Shown here in pieces: positions 1-51,984 of a DNA stretch of 64,000 nt. Location: positions 57,751,684 to 57,815,683 of the forward strand of contig NC_054538.1 of NCBI RefSeq assembly GCF_017654505.1, written 5' to 3'. The notes under the pieces were generated by a model. The model was given only the letters and a program-made list of their open reading frames with translations, made no database searches and was not told the origin of the DNA. The stretch comes from Polyodon spathula. Taxonomy: Eukaryota > Chordata > Actinopteri > Acipenseriformes > Polyodontidae. Within the stretch, counting starts at the first letter, position 1. Every line of letters begins with the position of its first letter. A program made the translations under genes and the position numbers.

Positions 1-162
1 TCTGTCTATGTCACAATAACCTTTTTCAATATATCTGGAGACATGTTTTACCAACCGTCTTGAAAGTTGCTATTAACATTAATTAGCCTACATTGCTGAG
101 AGTATCAGTTGTTGGATATATCTGGAGGTCTGGCTTTCTCTTCATCCATTCGTCTGTATGTC

Positions 163-815
163 TGTGACAGATGTCAGATTCTTGGTGTGGTAAATCTCCC
201 TCCCGACCTGTGAAGGAGCTAAGTAACGGGAGCAGAGTACCCTGGACTGTTTGGCCTGACACTTCATTCCAAGGGTTAAAAGGAAGCCGTCATCTAGAAA
301 GGGGGCAGAGCTTTGGTGCACTAACACATCGACCCGGAAGTGAAATGATGTGGTAGCCGTGGATTGGAGGAGCGGCTCCCCTTGTTTACCAAGGGGTCAT
401 GTGTGACGGTACAAATAGGGGACGAAGTGACGTAATCTGTTCCTTCGTTTTGGTTAAAGCATTGAACCAGGAAGGACCAGTCTTTTTGTATCGTGAGTGT
501 TTTGTTTGTTTGTCTAATTGTTACTTGTTGTTATTAGACAGTTAACACGTTCCGGAGCTGTCGCCAGAGGCCAGCATGTACCCGGAACGTCACTGCACCA
601 GAGCATGATAAATTATATATTCACTACGAGCACTACTGGACTCACTGAGGACTGGTGACCGTGTATGTGTATTGTGTGTGTGTGTGTGTGTGCGTGTGTG
701 CGTGTCTTTGTGATTATCATGTACTTTATTTGGGACTGCCCCATGCATTAATTATACAGAGCAGTACATATTGTTGTGTACTGTCTGTATTTCATTTATA
801 ATTTCTGTAGGTCAG
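163..815 (+). repeat. LTR-like repeat, copy A
   Basis: From about 187 it shares a block with copies B and C: aatctccctccc, then acctgtga, a gcctgaca segment, a TATA-like caaatagggga near 411, then cttcgttttggtta and, near 535, an agacagttaac segment. The order TATA-like motif, downstream R/U5-like block and short repeats suits a retrotransposon LTR. No coding sequence was recognised next to it. Confidence 0.5.
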
Positions 816-1621
816 TGTAACAGAAATACAATGAGTTCTGGTGATAAATCTCCCTCCCGACCTGTGAGGGCGCTAAAGAACGGGAGAAGTATCTGGAAGT
901 GCTGGCCTGACAGTTCTTTCCGGGACCAGGAAGTTGGTCAGCCTGGAAAGAAGTGAGACTCTGTTGTAAGACCTTATTGACCTGAAAGGTAAATGAAGGG
1001 CAGCTGCAAGTAATAAGGCAGCTGCAACCGTTTACCTAGATGTCTTGCGGGAGTACATATAGGGGACAGGGTAACGCTGACCTTTTCCTTCGTTTGGGTT
1101 AACGGTAGGAGAGAAGGACTGAGAGAGGAGCTCTCAGAGAATATAAAGAGAGAGAAGTGTTATACGTGTTGTGTGTTATTTCTGTTTGTCTGTAATTGTC
1201 TGTCTTTGTCGCACCACTAGACAGTTAACGCACACCTCTGGAGCTGCAGCCACGTAAAGCACTATCCGGAGCACCACTGCACAGAACACCTGCACGTTTG
1301 GATTCACCCAGGACTGGTGACCATGCCTTTGTTTTCTGTTCAGGACTGTGTTGTGTTATTCACCCTCCCCGCACTTTACACATTGTTGTGTACTGCCGGT
1401 TGCCAGACCTGGAAACGGCACAATAAACACTTATTCACTAAATTACCATTGTCTGTTCATCACTCCTGCACCGCATCACCGCTACACCTGTTCCCCTTAC
1501 CAGCCACTTTGCCACAGTCAGTTTTGATCGTTGGACTAGAATTAAAAACCCATCACTTCATCAGAACTGTGTTGTTTGTTATTGTTTGGAGCACTACAAC
1601 CCACTTTGCCACAATGTCACA
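816..1621 (+). repeat. LTR-like repeat, copy B (best preserved)
   Basis: Starts tgtaacag and ends atgtcaca, the TG...CA form of an LTR. It contains a TATA-like acatataggggac near 1056 and a polyadenylation-like cacaataaacac near 1419. It adjoins copy A directly. The bases after its end (taacattttttaatatatctgg) resemble those at 16-40 of the window, so a larger unit may be repeated. No target-site duplication was found. Confidence 0.55.
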
Positions 1622-2599
1622 CTAACATTTTTTAATATATCTGGAGAATAGCTTATTCTGTACAATTCTGTACATAGTGTTGATATATGTAATGGCCATC
1701 AAAGTTGTCATCATACTGCTAGCTCTAATTTGGAATTTACAAGTGTGGCGAGGGAATTACATTACTGAAATACTAATTGAGGAAGTACTGATATTTTCAG
1801 TTCATTATTATGAACGGAAAAAAAAGGTGTTTAACACAACCAGTAGATTGTGTCAACTATTTAAAAAAATAAACTATTTCCAAATTGTATTTGCTATTTT
1901 CTAAAATATTTTATTTTCCATTTGTATTTTAATTAAATGTGTGGACCAATATTTTCTACTTAAATAGTTTCCTTAACTATTTTGCCCATTCCTGATCTCA
2001 CCAACCAGATCAAAGTTTTTTTTGTTGTTGTTTTTTTTTTTTTTTTGCATTAGGGCACTTATTCTTTACAGATTGCACGGTCTCCAAGGAAACAAGGACT
2101 TTCTGTAGGCTTTTATTTTTATTTCACTTCAGCTGAGAAAGTAAGCTATGGGTGTGGAGGATGCCCCCAAGCATTTTTCTAATAAAAGCTACAATGGAAA
2201 TAGAAGCATTAAGCTTTTCTCTGTTTTGTTTTTTATAACCAGGATTCATTTTCTATGGAACACTGCTCAGGTTTAGAGCTTCTGTTTGGATTTACAAAAT
2301 GCTTTCATTCACAATTGTTAGAAAAAATAAGGAGGTAAATGAAAAAAAAAAAGTTTCTTTCTAGTTTTAGTTGACATTAGTTGAAAGCGTTCATGTTTCG
2401 GGTGTTTTTCTTAGATTGTTTTTACTTAGAACAGTTTTTAGAATGCTTTTGCTTAGAGGTAAATGAATGTGAAATGCCTAAACTACAGTCCACCTCCTCT
2501 TGTAAGAGCTCCTTGCACTGTGCATGATCAGACTTGCAATGGAGGCTATTAGGTTATTGATCATATTATTCGTGTAGTTCGTACACCAGGAAAAACGTG

Positions 2600-3086
2600 T
2601 TCAGGGTCACTGGTTGGAAATCTCCCTCCCAACCTGTGAGGGCACTAAGTAGAGAAAGTGAAAGTCTTTGGACGGACTAGCCTGACAGTTCATGTCCTGG
2701 GTCTGGAAATCGGTCAGCCTGGAAGAGGGCGAGACTCCGTTGCAGGAACGTATTGACCCGGAAGGTAAACAAGGTAGCAGCTGCAGGCAACAGAGTCAGC
2801 TGCAATTGCTTACCAAGGGGTCATGCGTGATAGCTAAAGGGGCCTAATTGTAAATCTTTTCCTTCGCTTTGGTTACAAAACCTAACCTGGAAGGACCCGT
2901 GCAGTGTGCGAAATAAATAATCGTGAGTGTTTGTTTTGTTTGTCTTGTTTATAATTTATAGGCCAGCAATAAACTCGGACAACACTTTCTCCACTTGCTC
3001 ACCATTGTAGCACGTATTTATATTGTACTTCACCACAAGAACTGAGAGCACTCACTTTGGACCTGTGATCGTGTGTGTGTGTCTAA
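2600..3086 (+). repeat. LTR-like repeat, copy C
   Basis: Shares with copies A and B the aatctccctcccaacctgtga block, a cagctgca region and the ccttcgctttggtta segment, and has a polyadenylation-like gcaataaact near 2966. It ends in a short (TG)n run near 3070. The 1622-2599 stretch before it is AT-rich with no gene or recognisable element. Confidence 0.45.
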
Positions 3087-5972
3087 AAGTTCAAATACCT
3101 TTTAGACTAGCCTGAATTTTTGGGGGGTCTGTACCTTACTTGGCAACCAGACAGATGATAGTTATTTACAGTCAAAATCCATTAGAGCAGTCATTCCTCA
3201 CAGGTGAACTTTGACAAACAATGCAGAGCCACATGTCCAGGGCTAATGCAAGATCAGGGCACAATCTGTCATATCTACAGAGATCTGCATGTAGTGACTC
3301 AGAAGGTGTAATGTCTATTTACTTCACCAAAATTAGTTCACTCACTCTCCATTTAGAGTTTGTGGCACCAGACATGCTCTAGTCATTATGACACCACATG
3401 ATCTGAAGGACTGCCAGCAAATCTTCAAACAAAGATTACATCCATGTAGTTTTAATGCGAGAGGTTATACAGATCAGACAAAAGGTTTATTATGGAGCGC
3501 CATTTGTGCCAATACTATCCAGCCATTCATTTGTCAGTTTGTCAATTCGTTTGTCAATTCATGAATTGGTCAATTTGTCCAGCAACTCGTCCATAAATTT
3601 GTCAATTCATGCAGTAATTCATAAACGTATTTGTTAATTAATTTAATAATTCAATAATTAATTTGTCAATTCATTAATATGAAAGGCTGTACGGACCTGC
3701 AAATTTCCAATCAACCAGACGAACTTCCCTGCAAACTTACCAACAAAAAAACGTCCAACTGTCAATCTCGCACTGTGCCGAAAACACTGCAACCTTATTA
3801 GACAATGGGAGCACACACTTATATTTTAACCAACGAAAATCCAGCCCCACTAAAAACTGCTTCAGCCAGTAATATTGTAGTTTATTAGAAGGGCGTTTCA
3901 AAAGATATTCTATTTAACAAGATATTCGAATCCGCTAATTTTCAATGGAGACTTTCGTCTCACTGTGTGCAAAGCATTGTGGTATATCCAATAAGTCCAT
4001 CTAATAGGATTATCTTAAAAAAATGTAAAAATAAAATTTTGAAATAGTGCAACTAAAGATACAAAAATACATGTATAATGGTTCAACCAAGGGAAAAAAA
4101 GGGGTGGGGGGTGGGGTTTGTACATACCAATGAATCATAATGGTATAACCCAATATACACTGTTTCAGTACCATTTTACCATATCAATACCAGTGTTCGA
4201 TATCGGTTTCAAATCCATTGACGTTGTTATTTCTGGTTGTGCTAAGGTTTCTTAGGGGTATTTTTTTAAATGTTTCTGTGACGGCTGTTACTCTCAGAAA
4301 TCTTAAATGCTTAGGAAAAAAATGTGTACTTCCGTGTATGAAAAGTTGATGGGTAATTTGCTGGATGTCACTTTGAGTCCCTTGTAGTGAAATGGGTATT
4401 GTTTTTATTTGGTTGAGCATTGCAGAATTGTCATGTACCATTTTACCCACATTTTGTTGATGGTAGGAACAAAAGTCAACGCTAAGCCTCAAACCAGGTA
4501 AATCTTTTGATCACTCGCTATTGGCCCATTTGCCTCGACACAGTAACCAGCCTTTGTGTCAGCATTGCCATTCCAGGAACACAGGCAGCCAGCCCCCACT
4601 AGCACTGACTTTTTGAGATCCTTCTACTTTCCCATGATTGTTGCTGAATAGTTGCACACAACCCTCGTGTCAAGTGACCAGATACATTTGCATGCATTGT
4701 AGATCAGGAGATTTATAAATGTTAATGACATTTTCTATTTTTTGGGCAGTTAAAATGAGGTACTGTCTAGCATAAGTTTTATGTAGCACAGCGCCATGTT
4801 CTCCTTGCAATACCCTATATACCCTCCTATCTGTACTGGTAGCTGGAAACCAAAATGTCGCAATAATCCATATCAGGATTAGTGGCTTGCACAGCAAGGT
4901 TAATCATTCTGTTTTGCTGGGCCCAGAAGGGCTTTTTGTTATAGAATAACAAGATTAACTTTGAGTAATTTGTTGCTAAATAAGGCTTCGGTATTGAGAG
5001 AGATGATGGGACTTGGTAGAGCTGGCGATTATGAAACTCTTGATTAAACTACATGTTGAATTTATGTTAGCCATTTCTGCTGAAATAGATCACTCTGCAC
5101 AGGTGCACATTCTTTTCCTAAATGTAATCAGTAGGGACAGTAAGTTATACTTCATTTTTTTTATTTTTAATCAAGTCAGTGTCAAGTCAGTAGAAGAAAA
5201 CGCTCTACTATAAGACCTGTTCTTGCAATTAAGATACTATTTTAGGGGCCTGTGCAAATAAAATACAATTGTATTTGCTATATAAAAGCGTGACATTATT
5301 TAAAGCTAACATTGCCTGCTTAACTGCCAACTTGAAGGAATTGTAGCTAAGAATTCCATTAGCGATATATCAATTGTGCAGTTCTGAAAGAAACACATGA
5401 TACAGCAAACATGTATTTTCATTAAATTAGGTTAACAGTTTGTTTCCATGCCTTACTCTCAGGAAATCTGTTACTATTTCACTTGCTAGCCGATTTCATT
5501 AGCATTATCTTGGTCAAAGCATGTTACATAGGGGTTACAGCAAGTGCAACATCCTGTATAGCTGCAATGAAAATACAACCAAAATACAGTCCAGTTGAAT
5601 TTTCAAAAATAATTGTACAGACACGCTGTAGGAATTAAAAGGTTTATTTCTATTTCAGAGAGATGCATAAAGTATCCAAAACATTTCAGTCTTTGTACAC
5701 AAGCCATGCAAGATACCCCCATTTATAAAAAAAGACAAGTGATCCCAAATTAGGATTTGGATTAGAATGATACAAAAGTGTAAAATCCATGCAACAAGTA
5801 TTAGTTGTTGTTTTTCAACTTCGAAAATCCAGACAATCATTAAAACAAGACATCTTAAACCAGATTGGTGTTAAAAATCAAGCAGAGTTCATGTATGCAG
5901 TTCTGCTTTCCAATAACTAAAAGGGTTACAGCAGTGTACAAGACAGTTGTATCTGAAGTGGAATCTTTCATT

Positions 5973-6045
<73 letters not shown>

Positions 6046-7143
6046 ATTTTTATAAAACAATTGAAAAACTGCTGTCTATTGACCAGGAACTTTCCAACAA
6101 TTTGAGCTCATTTTCAGAAATTAATTACCTACACATTTGTATACTTTCAATTTTAATTTTGAATGATATTTGTATTTTTTATTGTTCTGGCCTATTGTTC
6201 ATTAGCAGTCAAAAGGTGCCTTTTTGTCAGCCAATTGCACAGTGTGCAAGGGCACAAGCAACAATTAAATAGATGGGTGTCATTTAAGACATTTTCATCT
6301 GGAGGTGGGCATTGCTTACTATTAGGTTAATGTTATCATGTTACTAACACTATTTAGACATAAAAAAAATGGAAGCAAAATGGTGATGTATAAGATATTG
6401 TTAGAAAAAAAAAATATCGTAATTTATGGGTAAAAAAAAAAATCACTGCTAGGACTAACTTAATGATGAAATACTAAATAGTGAATCAAAGTTTCTGATC
6501 ACTGAAAAATTGACGGTGGTGGTTTTTGTGATGGCATGTAAATGTTATTTTATTCATAGCCATAATTTATTCTGTTTCAATAAGCAATTAACTGATGTAC
6601 CAAAGTCTTGAAAATCCAAATGGATGTAAAAGAAGGGCTTCCATGCTTAATTTCTAGTTTGTAACTTTTCAGAGAGATCTGTTGTTAGTGCCAGTTAAGA
6701 CAAAAGGCACATGCCATATTGAGCCATATTGAGCAAGTTTTTTTAAAACCTGTATTTAGCTTACTATGCATACATGACAAGCAGCAAACTGGTTTTGCAA
6801 CAAAATATTGTTTGTTCACACTATATTCTAAAGGCCCACTTTTTTTTAGTTTATTAACCGTTAACAAAAGTTGTTCATTTTGAGCTAAAGGTTCTACATT
6901 AAGATCTTTATAAACAAATGTTACGGATTCTGTTCCCTGTTGGTGAGACGAGCTAAAAAGCTCTATAACCACAAATGCCTTGCTTTTCTGCATTGTGTTT
7001 AAGACCAATAAAAACTTGATTTTGTTTGCTAAACATTACTACAGTAACAATTTGAAGATTTCAAATATATGATCGACAGGTTATTGATTATCCATAGGAC
7101 TCTGATGTTTGCAGTTTTAGCTGGTATATTATACATTAACTAA
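3087..7143. other. Intergenic DNA without recognisable genes
   Basis: AT-rich sequence with only short chance frames. It contains a degenerate minisatellite at about 3510-3680, built on the motif ttgtcaattca, and a pure (TA)n tract at 5977-6046. Nothing else could be assigned. Confidence 0.5.
5977..6046. repeat. (TA)n microsatellite
   Basis: About 32 uninterrupted TA units, then a short ATATAAT tail. Confidence 0.95.
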
Positions 7144-7650
7144 GGCTGCATCCACACTGGACAGTGACGCAAGCAAAGTCGCTGAATGTCAATCCACACA
7201 GACATGACTTGGAAACAATCCAAAAGAGTGGGAATAAATACATGACCCCACCCGTGCTTTCCCATTAGACGTACTAGAGATGGGCTGTCCCATTACAAAA
7301 CGAGTTTGTTTTGATAAAAGGTTACCACTCTGACCTCCGGCAACTCTGTTGTAAAATCTATAGATCAGAGTTATTGAACATCTCTATATAGTTTTATTTA
7401 TTAGTAGTAATTGTACAGTTGTAGTCGTAGTATTTTTTTCTTCTTCTTCGTGGTACCAGTAGTAGTCATAGTCTAATTTGAATCCTGGTACATCTCCAGC
7501 TGTCAGAAGACAGTCAGACAACAATAGTATAGTTGAACTTATATTTTCAACAAAATTATTTTATTGTTATATGTAAGCAATAAGGTATGACAGGGTGTTG
7601 GGATATATTCTAATATCCACACGCCCCAGGTGCGTTGCAAGTCACAAGGC

Positions 7651-7687
<37 letters not shown>

Positions 7688-8344
7688 TGTGCAGGTCATC
7701 ATTTACTTTTAGTTTTTCCTTTTAAAACAGACTGGTGAACTTGACAGAAAATGCTTTATAAATATGGCTCAATCTTCAAAACTATGTATAAGCTTGGTAA
7801 TGTTGGGATGTGTCAAATAAAATACAAAACTTGTTGCTGACTTTGAAAAATGACACAAAAAATACATTGTAAAACAAAGCCAGCAAAAGTGCATTTTTCA
7901 TTTAAATGCTGGATATGTAGACTCCATGTATGGTCTGGTTTGTTTTTGTTTATTAATAAACCTATTTTTATGCAATTTGCATAAATCTGAAAGAAAATGT
8001 CTCGGTACTACTAAACGTACCACCTGCAAGCCACCCATGTCTAAGTCTTTGTAGTCATTCAATTTCCAATCATACAATAATAGATACTGCTGCACCTCAA
8101 ATTAACTTTTTGTCATCCACAATAGGCGTGACGTGTTTAGAGGCGCGTGTTTGGCGTGCGTCAAGGGTGTTAACCTTGCTTCCGATTGGTCGCACGACAA
8201 ACAAAAAAAAAATAGAAACCGATTCTATTTTAGCGACATGAAATTCTCAAAGCTACGTCGTTCGCGTCGCTCACTGTTGGTGTGGATACTCCCATTTGAC
8301 TGTAGTGACTTCTAAATTATTCACGTGTCCAGTGTAGATACGGC
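7144..8344. mobile_element. Non-autonomous DNA transposon, Harbinger-like termini
   Basis: The left end ggctgcatccacactggac and the right end, read in reverse, gccgtatctacactggac form imperfect inverted repeats, flanked by taa (7141-7143) and tta (8345-8347). Three-base TWA-type flanks suit PIF/Harbinger, but the superfamily is inference. The 1.2 kb interior has no transposase frame and includes an (AAT)n tract at 7651-7686 and a CpG-containing segment near 8120-8280. Confidence 0.5.
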
Positions 8345-8968
8345 TTAACAATTAACAGAAAAATAAATTACGTACATTAACATGTTCTTTAGGTTGTTAA
8401 TAGTTCATAGGCAGCCCTTAAAATAAAGCATGACCGATTTTCTTTTTCAAATGGTTAAACTACTGTTCGATTCAGTAAAGAGCACAAACATGAAACAACA
8501 AGTATGCAAAATTTAAGTACAGTTCTGCAAACTGGATTAAATGCACAGAGTAGACAGGAAGCCTTTAATATTACACATCTATACATAACAACTTGTGTTT
8601 ATTACACTGCTGCTGCACTAAAATGGATGTTTTCTATTATAAACAGGGCTTCAAGTTTTCAGTTTCAAATCGAAAATATCCAAAAAACAAACCCCCGAAG
8701 ACCTACTTAGAAAATGTGTTTATTTTTTTTAAACCGATAAACTTGGCTAAATATTTAAATAATGCACTATTCTTTCAACATAAAGAAAACCTCTTTCAGA
8801 AGGCAATGCAGTGTGGAAAAACACTGCTACTGACCAATCATCTATTTTTGTGGACCTACGTAATACACTCAGAGTGACTTGTGACTGGTGGTGAAAAAAA
8901 ACAAAACAATTATGTAAACAAACATACAGGCTGCAATAGGTTACTTTTCACTTTTCAAAATGCATCTA

Positions 8969-9264
8969 CAGCTATGGCCAAAAGTTTAGCATCTCCTAGA
9001 ATTTAAGGATTGAGACAATTTAAAAAACAAAACAAACAAACAAACAAACTATATGAACATATTCAGATATTTTATTTAACAACATGTACTCAAAGAAACT
9101 ACAAAATTATATTTTGTCACATTTTTCAATTTGTCCGTTTTTCATTAAGTATATGGAAAACTACAAACTATGTTAACCTAACATTATTCAGAAGGTTTCA
9201 TTCGACTTAATGAAGAAAAAATTGTTAATTCTACAGGGTGATGCAACACTTTTGGCCATAGCTG
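8969..9264. mobile_element. Tc1/mariner-type non-autonomous element
   Basis: 296 bp with inverted ends: left CAGCTATGGCCAAAAGTTT, right in reverse CAGCTATGGCCAAAAGTGTT, each flanked by TA (8967-8968 and 9265-9266). The TA target duplication and the terminal sequence fit the Tc1 superfamily. There is no transposase. Confidence 0.85.
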
Positions 9265-9266
9265 TA

Positions 9267-12200
9267 CATTGCCTGAATCCTAAATGTGAATATCCTTATC
9301 AATACAGTAAGTTAACCTTTGTATATGCATTAGTAAAACATACATATAATTTATTACAGAAACTGAAAATTAATGGAATTGAGTGGTGTTCATTTAGAAT
9401 AACCAAAAACAATTTTGCCAAATAAGAAATCCTGCACATTGACAACTTTGTCATTTCAGTTTCAACAATGAATTTTAAAAGGAAATTTTGGTATATATAT
9501 ATATAATATATATAATATATATTATATATATATATTATATATATATAAAGTCATATGCAGGGGAAAATAGGGGTCCACTTGTACTGGCAATACTCCAGGG
9601 TATTACCAAACTTGTGTTAACCACTAGACACATGTAAGCATGTTCTGTCTCTTTACATTATCAAGTGTGCCAGTGGACTGTAATTTCTCCCAGGACAGTC
9701 TAAATGTCTTACAACACCTCTGGTTCAGAACAGGCCCTATACGTAAATGCTGACAGACACTGTAAATTTCATAGTAGACACTCATTCAAAAGTTGGTCAT
9801 CTAAACCAGACAGCTGCTGCAGGCCCAAACAATACCCTATGACAAGTGAAATGAAGTATTAACAGAGATGTATTAATGTCATTTTAAAAAATGTCCCTTG
9901 TGCAGATTCAGCCAAACTGCTGCTGTGACTGTGCAAGGGTATTCATGGCTATGCTGCAGTAAGATTTCAACTCTATTCCATAATATCCTTTTTAGTAGTT
10001 CAGCCAATCAGAGGTCAGTAGGGAAAACACATTAGATTATCATGACCTATTTACAGTATGGAATAGTAAAAATTACATGCAAAATTATTAACAGTACAGT
10101 GTAGATAATAAAAAAAAATATACTTTTGGGCTACAACCCTGTCGACCAATAGAAACTATAAACAGAGAAGATAAACTTGGTTTTAAAGCAGTTTTAAGAG
10201 ATCCAATCTCAAACACATACTCCTTTCACCGTTGTTCTTCTGGCTGCTTGGGTACAACACAGCAATAAGTCTGTGCTAAGAAACCATTAAGAGCTTTAGC
10301 GTAGTGGCTCATTAACTTTATTATCAAATTTTTATATAAAATGGACAGATGATAATTATATGAAGACAAATAGTTACAGCAGTAACCAGACTGCTTAGAA
10401 TGATCCCAAGGTGAAACTGAGGATGCTTTTAAAAAAAAATAAAAAAATCCAGCCAGTCCTTACTAACAAGAATTCTTTATTATTAACCACACCCAAGATT
10501 ATTTTTATTACAGGGCCATTTTATGATAGTGAGATTTATGTTCCTCCCCCTCCATGCAACCAATCGCATCATTTACATTGCTTGCACAGAGAAATGTATT
10601 CTTTATAATACTGTGCTATATGGAAACTTTCTTTTTTTTTGCCAATAGAAAAGAAAAAAAGGTTTAGATCAGGGTTTATTGAAACATCCTCTTATTGCTC
10701 CATAGGAAAAAAGAGTTCAAAATCAGTGTAATCAAAGATGATAATAAAGAATACTGTTCCAAAAAATGTATTAGAAGACTACATCAAACCTGCATCAAGT
10801 TTATTCCAGTTCATTTAACACTTACTGTACAGTGTCTTTTTCACTGTACAATAAGAGTTAAATGAAAACTTGTTGTAAAACTGAAAGCACAGTACAGAGG
10901 TCACATTTAACAGGGTACAAACCAAGTAGTGGCTCAGCCATTTACGAGGACAAACAAGTCACATCATTTAACAGATCTGACTTTCAATAATAATTCTCAT
11001 ACAATTTAGATTTATTATGGCTCTATACAAAGAATTATTCCTGCAAGTAAATAAGCAATGAGGTTATGCACTAGCATGAATACATAACACATTGTTTTAT
11101 TAAATTAAAAAGGTCTGACCCCTCACCACATCAATTCTGTATGGTTCAGTGAAACAGAGTAAGTCTTTGCACCAGGTTAAAAAGTAAAGCTGTGAAAATA
11201 AGTTCCAATATGTTCCAACAAAATCCTGCATTACTGTATTACTTTATGGATGTGTGGGGTGACAGGCACATTGGTACAGATCAGCTGCATAATATAATGA
11301 AACAAAATGCAATTCAAGCAGTCTATGGATGTCCAAGGTTACCAATATTTACCCCAGATTCAAAACACCTGTAGCAAATCAGATCAACTTCTTAAAACAT
11401 GCAGCAGTTTTTGAATGCTGCTGTCACCTTTCAACAAGGATTAGAATGCCAACTAAAGTTCAGTTGTCATACTGCCATCACTTCCCCACACAAAAGGGTC
11501 CATCGTGCAATTACATGCCCACAGCATAAAAGAAAAGCAGTAAAAGCAACATTAAAAATATTCACTTACAGATTGACGTCCTGAATTAAATATTCACTGA
11601 CAGATTTGACTACCTAAAACCTGAATTTATTATTTTTGTAGTATTAAATTTAAAATATTAAACCGCAACAGCCAGTCGCCTGCCTGTCTACTACCACCCC
11701 ACCCCCCCACCCCCCTCTCACACACACACACATGCACAAACACAATGCTACGTTTGGCACAGCAAACTAATAACACTTGAGTTTAACTTTTCTTTTTCGT
11801 CAATCTATGGATTAATGTTTTAGCTTAAGGCACAGGTGTTCCTACCTATAGCCATACAGATTATATATTAAACTTACTGGAATGCTTACACTATATACAA
11901 ATGACAAGTTGCATCTCAGTGTACCTCATGCTTTCCTTTTTGTTTAATTTATTTTAGCTGTAATAGAAGTGCTTGAAGGCAGAACCCTGGATTTTGAGGT
12001 GTAAAGGCAGTGTTGTCATAATTGGGAAGTCCACCTCTTCACAGAGAACTTATCTGTCTATAAAAAGACCAGTTTCATAACTCATATTATGATCCAGGTC
12101 TTTAAAAGGCAGATTAAGCTATACATTGATAATGTCTTTACTGCTCCATTTTTAAAGCAAATTTCAATGGTTTCACAGGATTGAGTGCACAAGATTCAGA

Positions 12201-12321
12201 AGAAGCACACTTGAATGTCCGATACCAGTTGCCCTTCCCTGACAGACAGAAAAGTTTCTCCTTCCCTTATTTATTCCTGGCAAGTCTGTCGTGCTTCCCC
12301 AGACTAGGACAGCGCACCGTT
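9267..12321 (-). other. SPAST: Probable SPAST 3' UTR and downstream DNA
   Basis: This stretch follows the SPAST stop on the minus strand and holds no convincing coding frame. Several AATAAA motifs occur on the minus strand (for example near 12275, which is very close to the stop, and near 10317), but none can be chosen without transcript data. A C-rich tract followed by (CA)n lies at about 11690-11730, and a (TA)n-like stretch at 9492-9547. Confidence 0.4.
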
Positions 12322-50980
<38,659 letters not shown>

Positions 50981-51012
50981 TCACCTGGCTCACCGTAGCC
51001 TCCATAACACAT
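50981..51012 (-). promoter_or_regulatory. SPAST: SPAST 5' leader with two upstream ATGs
   Basis: An ATG at 51012 opens an 11-codon frame whose TGA (50979-50977) overlaps the SPAST start codon. A second ATG at 51005, with G at -3 and G at +4, opens a 41-codon frame in another register that passes the SPAST start and ends at 50880, upstream of the strong Met73 start. Both frames are read directly. Whether the mRNA starts far enough upstream to include them is not visible here. Confidence 0.6.
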
Positions 51013-51713
51013 ATACCACACACGCACGCCTCACTAGCCACTGACAGCTAACTGGGAAGCCAGCTGAGCCAGAGGGGCGTAACAGGGCAATTATCCAGCG
51101 TACCTCGGTGACCAAAGGCGATTGTTTACGCAAGAATATCAGTACAATTAGGTTTGGGAATGCTATCCAGTAAGTTGCGCGTGCGCCGTGCTTACCAAAA
51201 GCACAACTGTTATTGTTCCATCACCCCCCACCGTCCCTCCATACCAGCTGTTCTACGTGACATCATCATCAGTTTCTAAAGTGAAAAATGTAGTTTATAT
51301 TTTAGAATTAGAAATAATTGGAATGAATGTAACACCACTCAAATCATTCCAAAATTATAGCACCGATTTCTAACTTTTATTTACTGTTGCTTAGAGATCT
51401 TTGTAAGTAGTTACGCCTTTTAATTTCAGTTTCTATTACTTGGTGTCTATTTCTAAACTAGCTGCAGCTGAAACGAATGATAAAGGAGTCAGCTCCACTC
51501 GCAATCGGTTTATTGCTGTAATACATATTTCTCTAGAAATTAGTTTCACGCTGATGCCATTTTTTGGTACATTTTAGTGTGATCAGATGAATGTGTATAT
51601 AGAATATGCTATAATTTAAAACCACAAACATAAAAATAGCAGTACATATGTTTAGAACAGTCATTACATATGGTTGACCATGAAGCGTTCCCTGTAGCGG
51701 ACCCTTAATATAT

Positions 51714-51845
<132 letters not shown>

Positions 51846-51984
51846 CTAAGTAACTATCCTGGGGGAGGGGAAGAATCAGGATACTGTAGATTACAGGGTA
51901 TGTCCACGTGCAGGGGTTGCATGTGGGGTGTATGTGCATGCAGGGGGTTGCATGGTGTGTATGCGTGCAGGGGTTGTATGCATG

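Noticed and set aside
12270..12275. AATAAA on the minus strand 47 nt after the SPAST stop as the polyadenylation site
   Set aside because: Possible but not distinguishable from several other AATAAA motifs; mammalian SPAST has a long 3' UTR, so no site was called.
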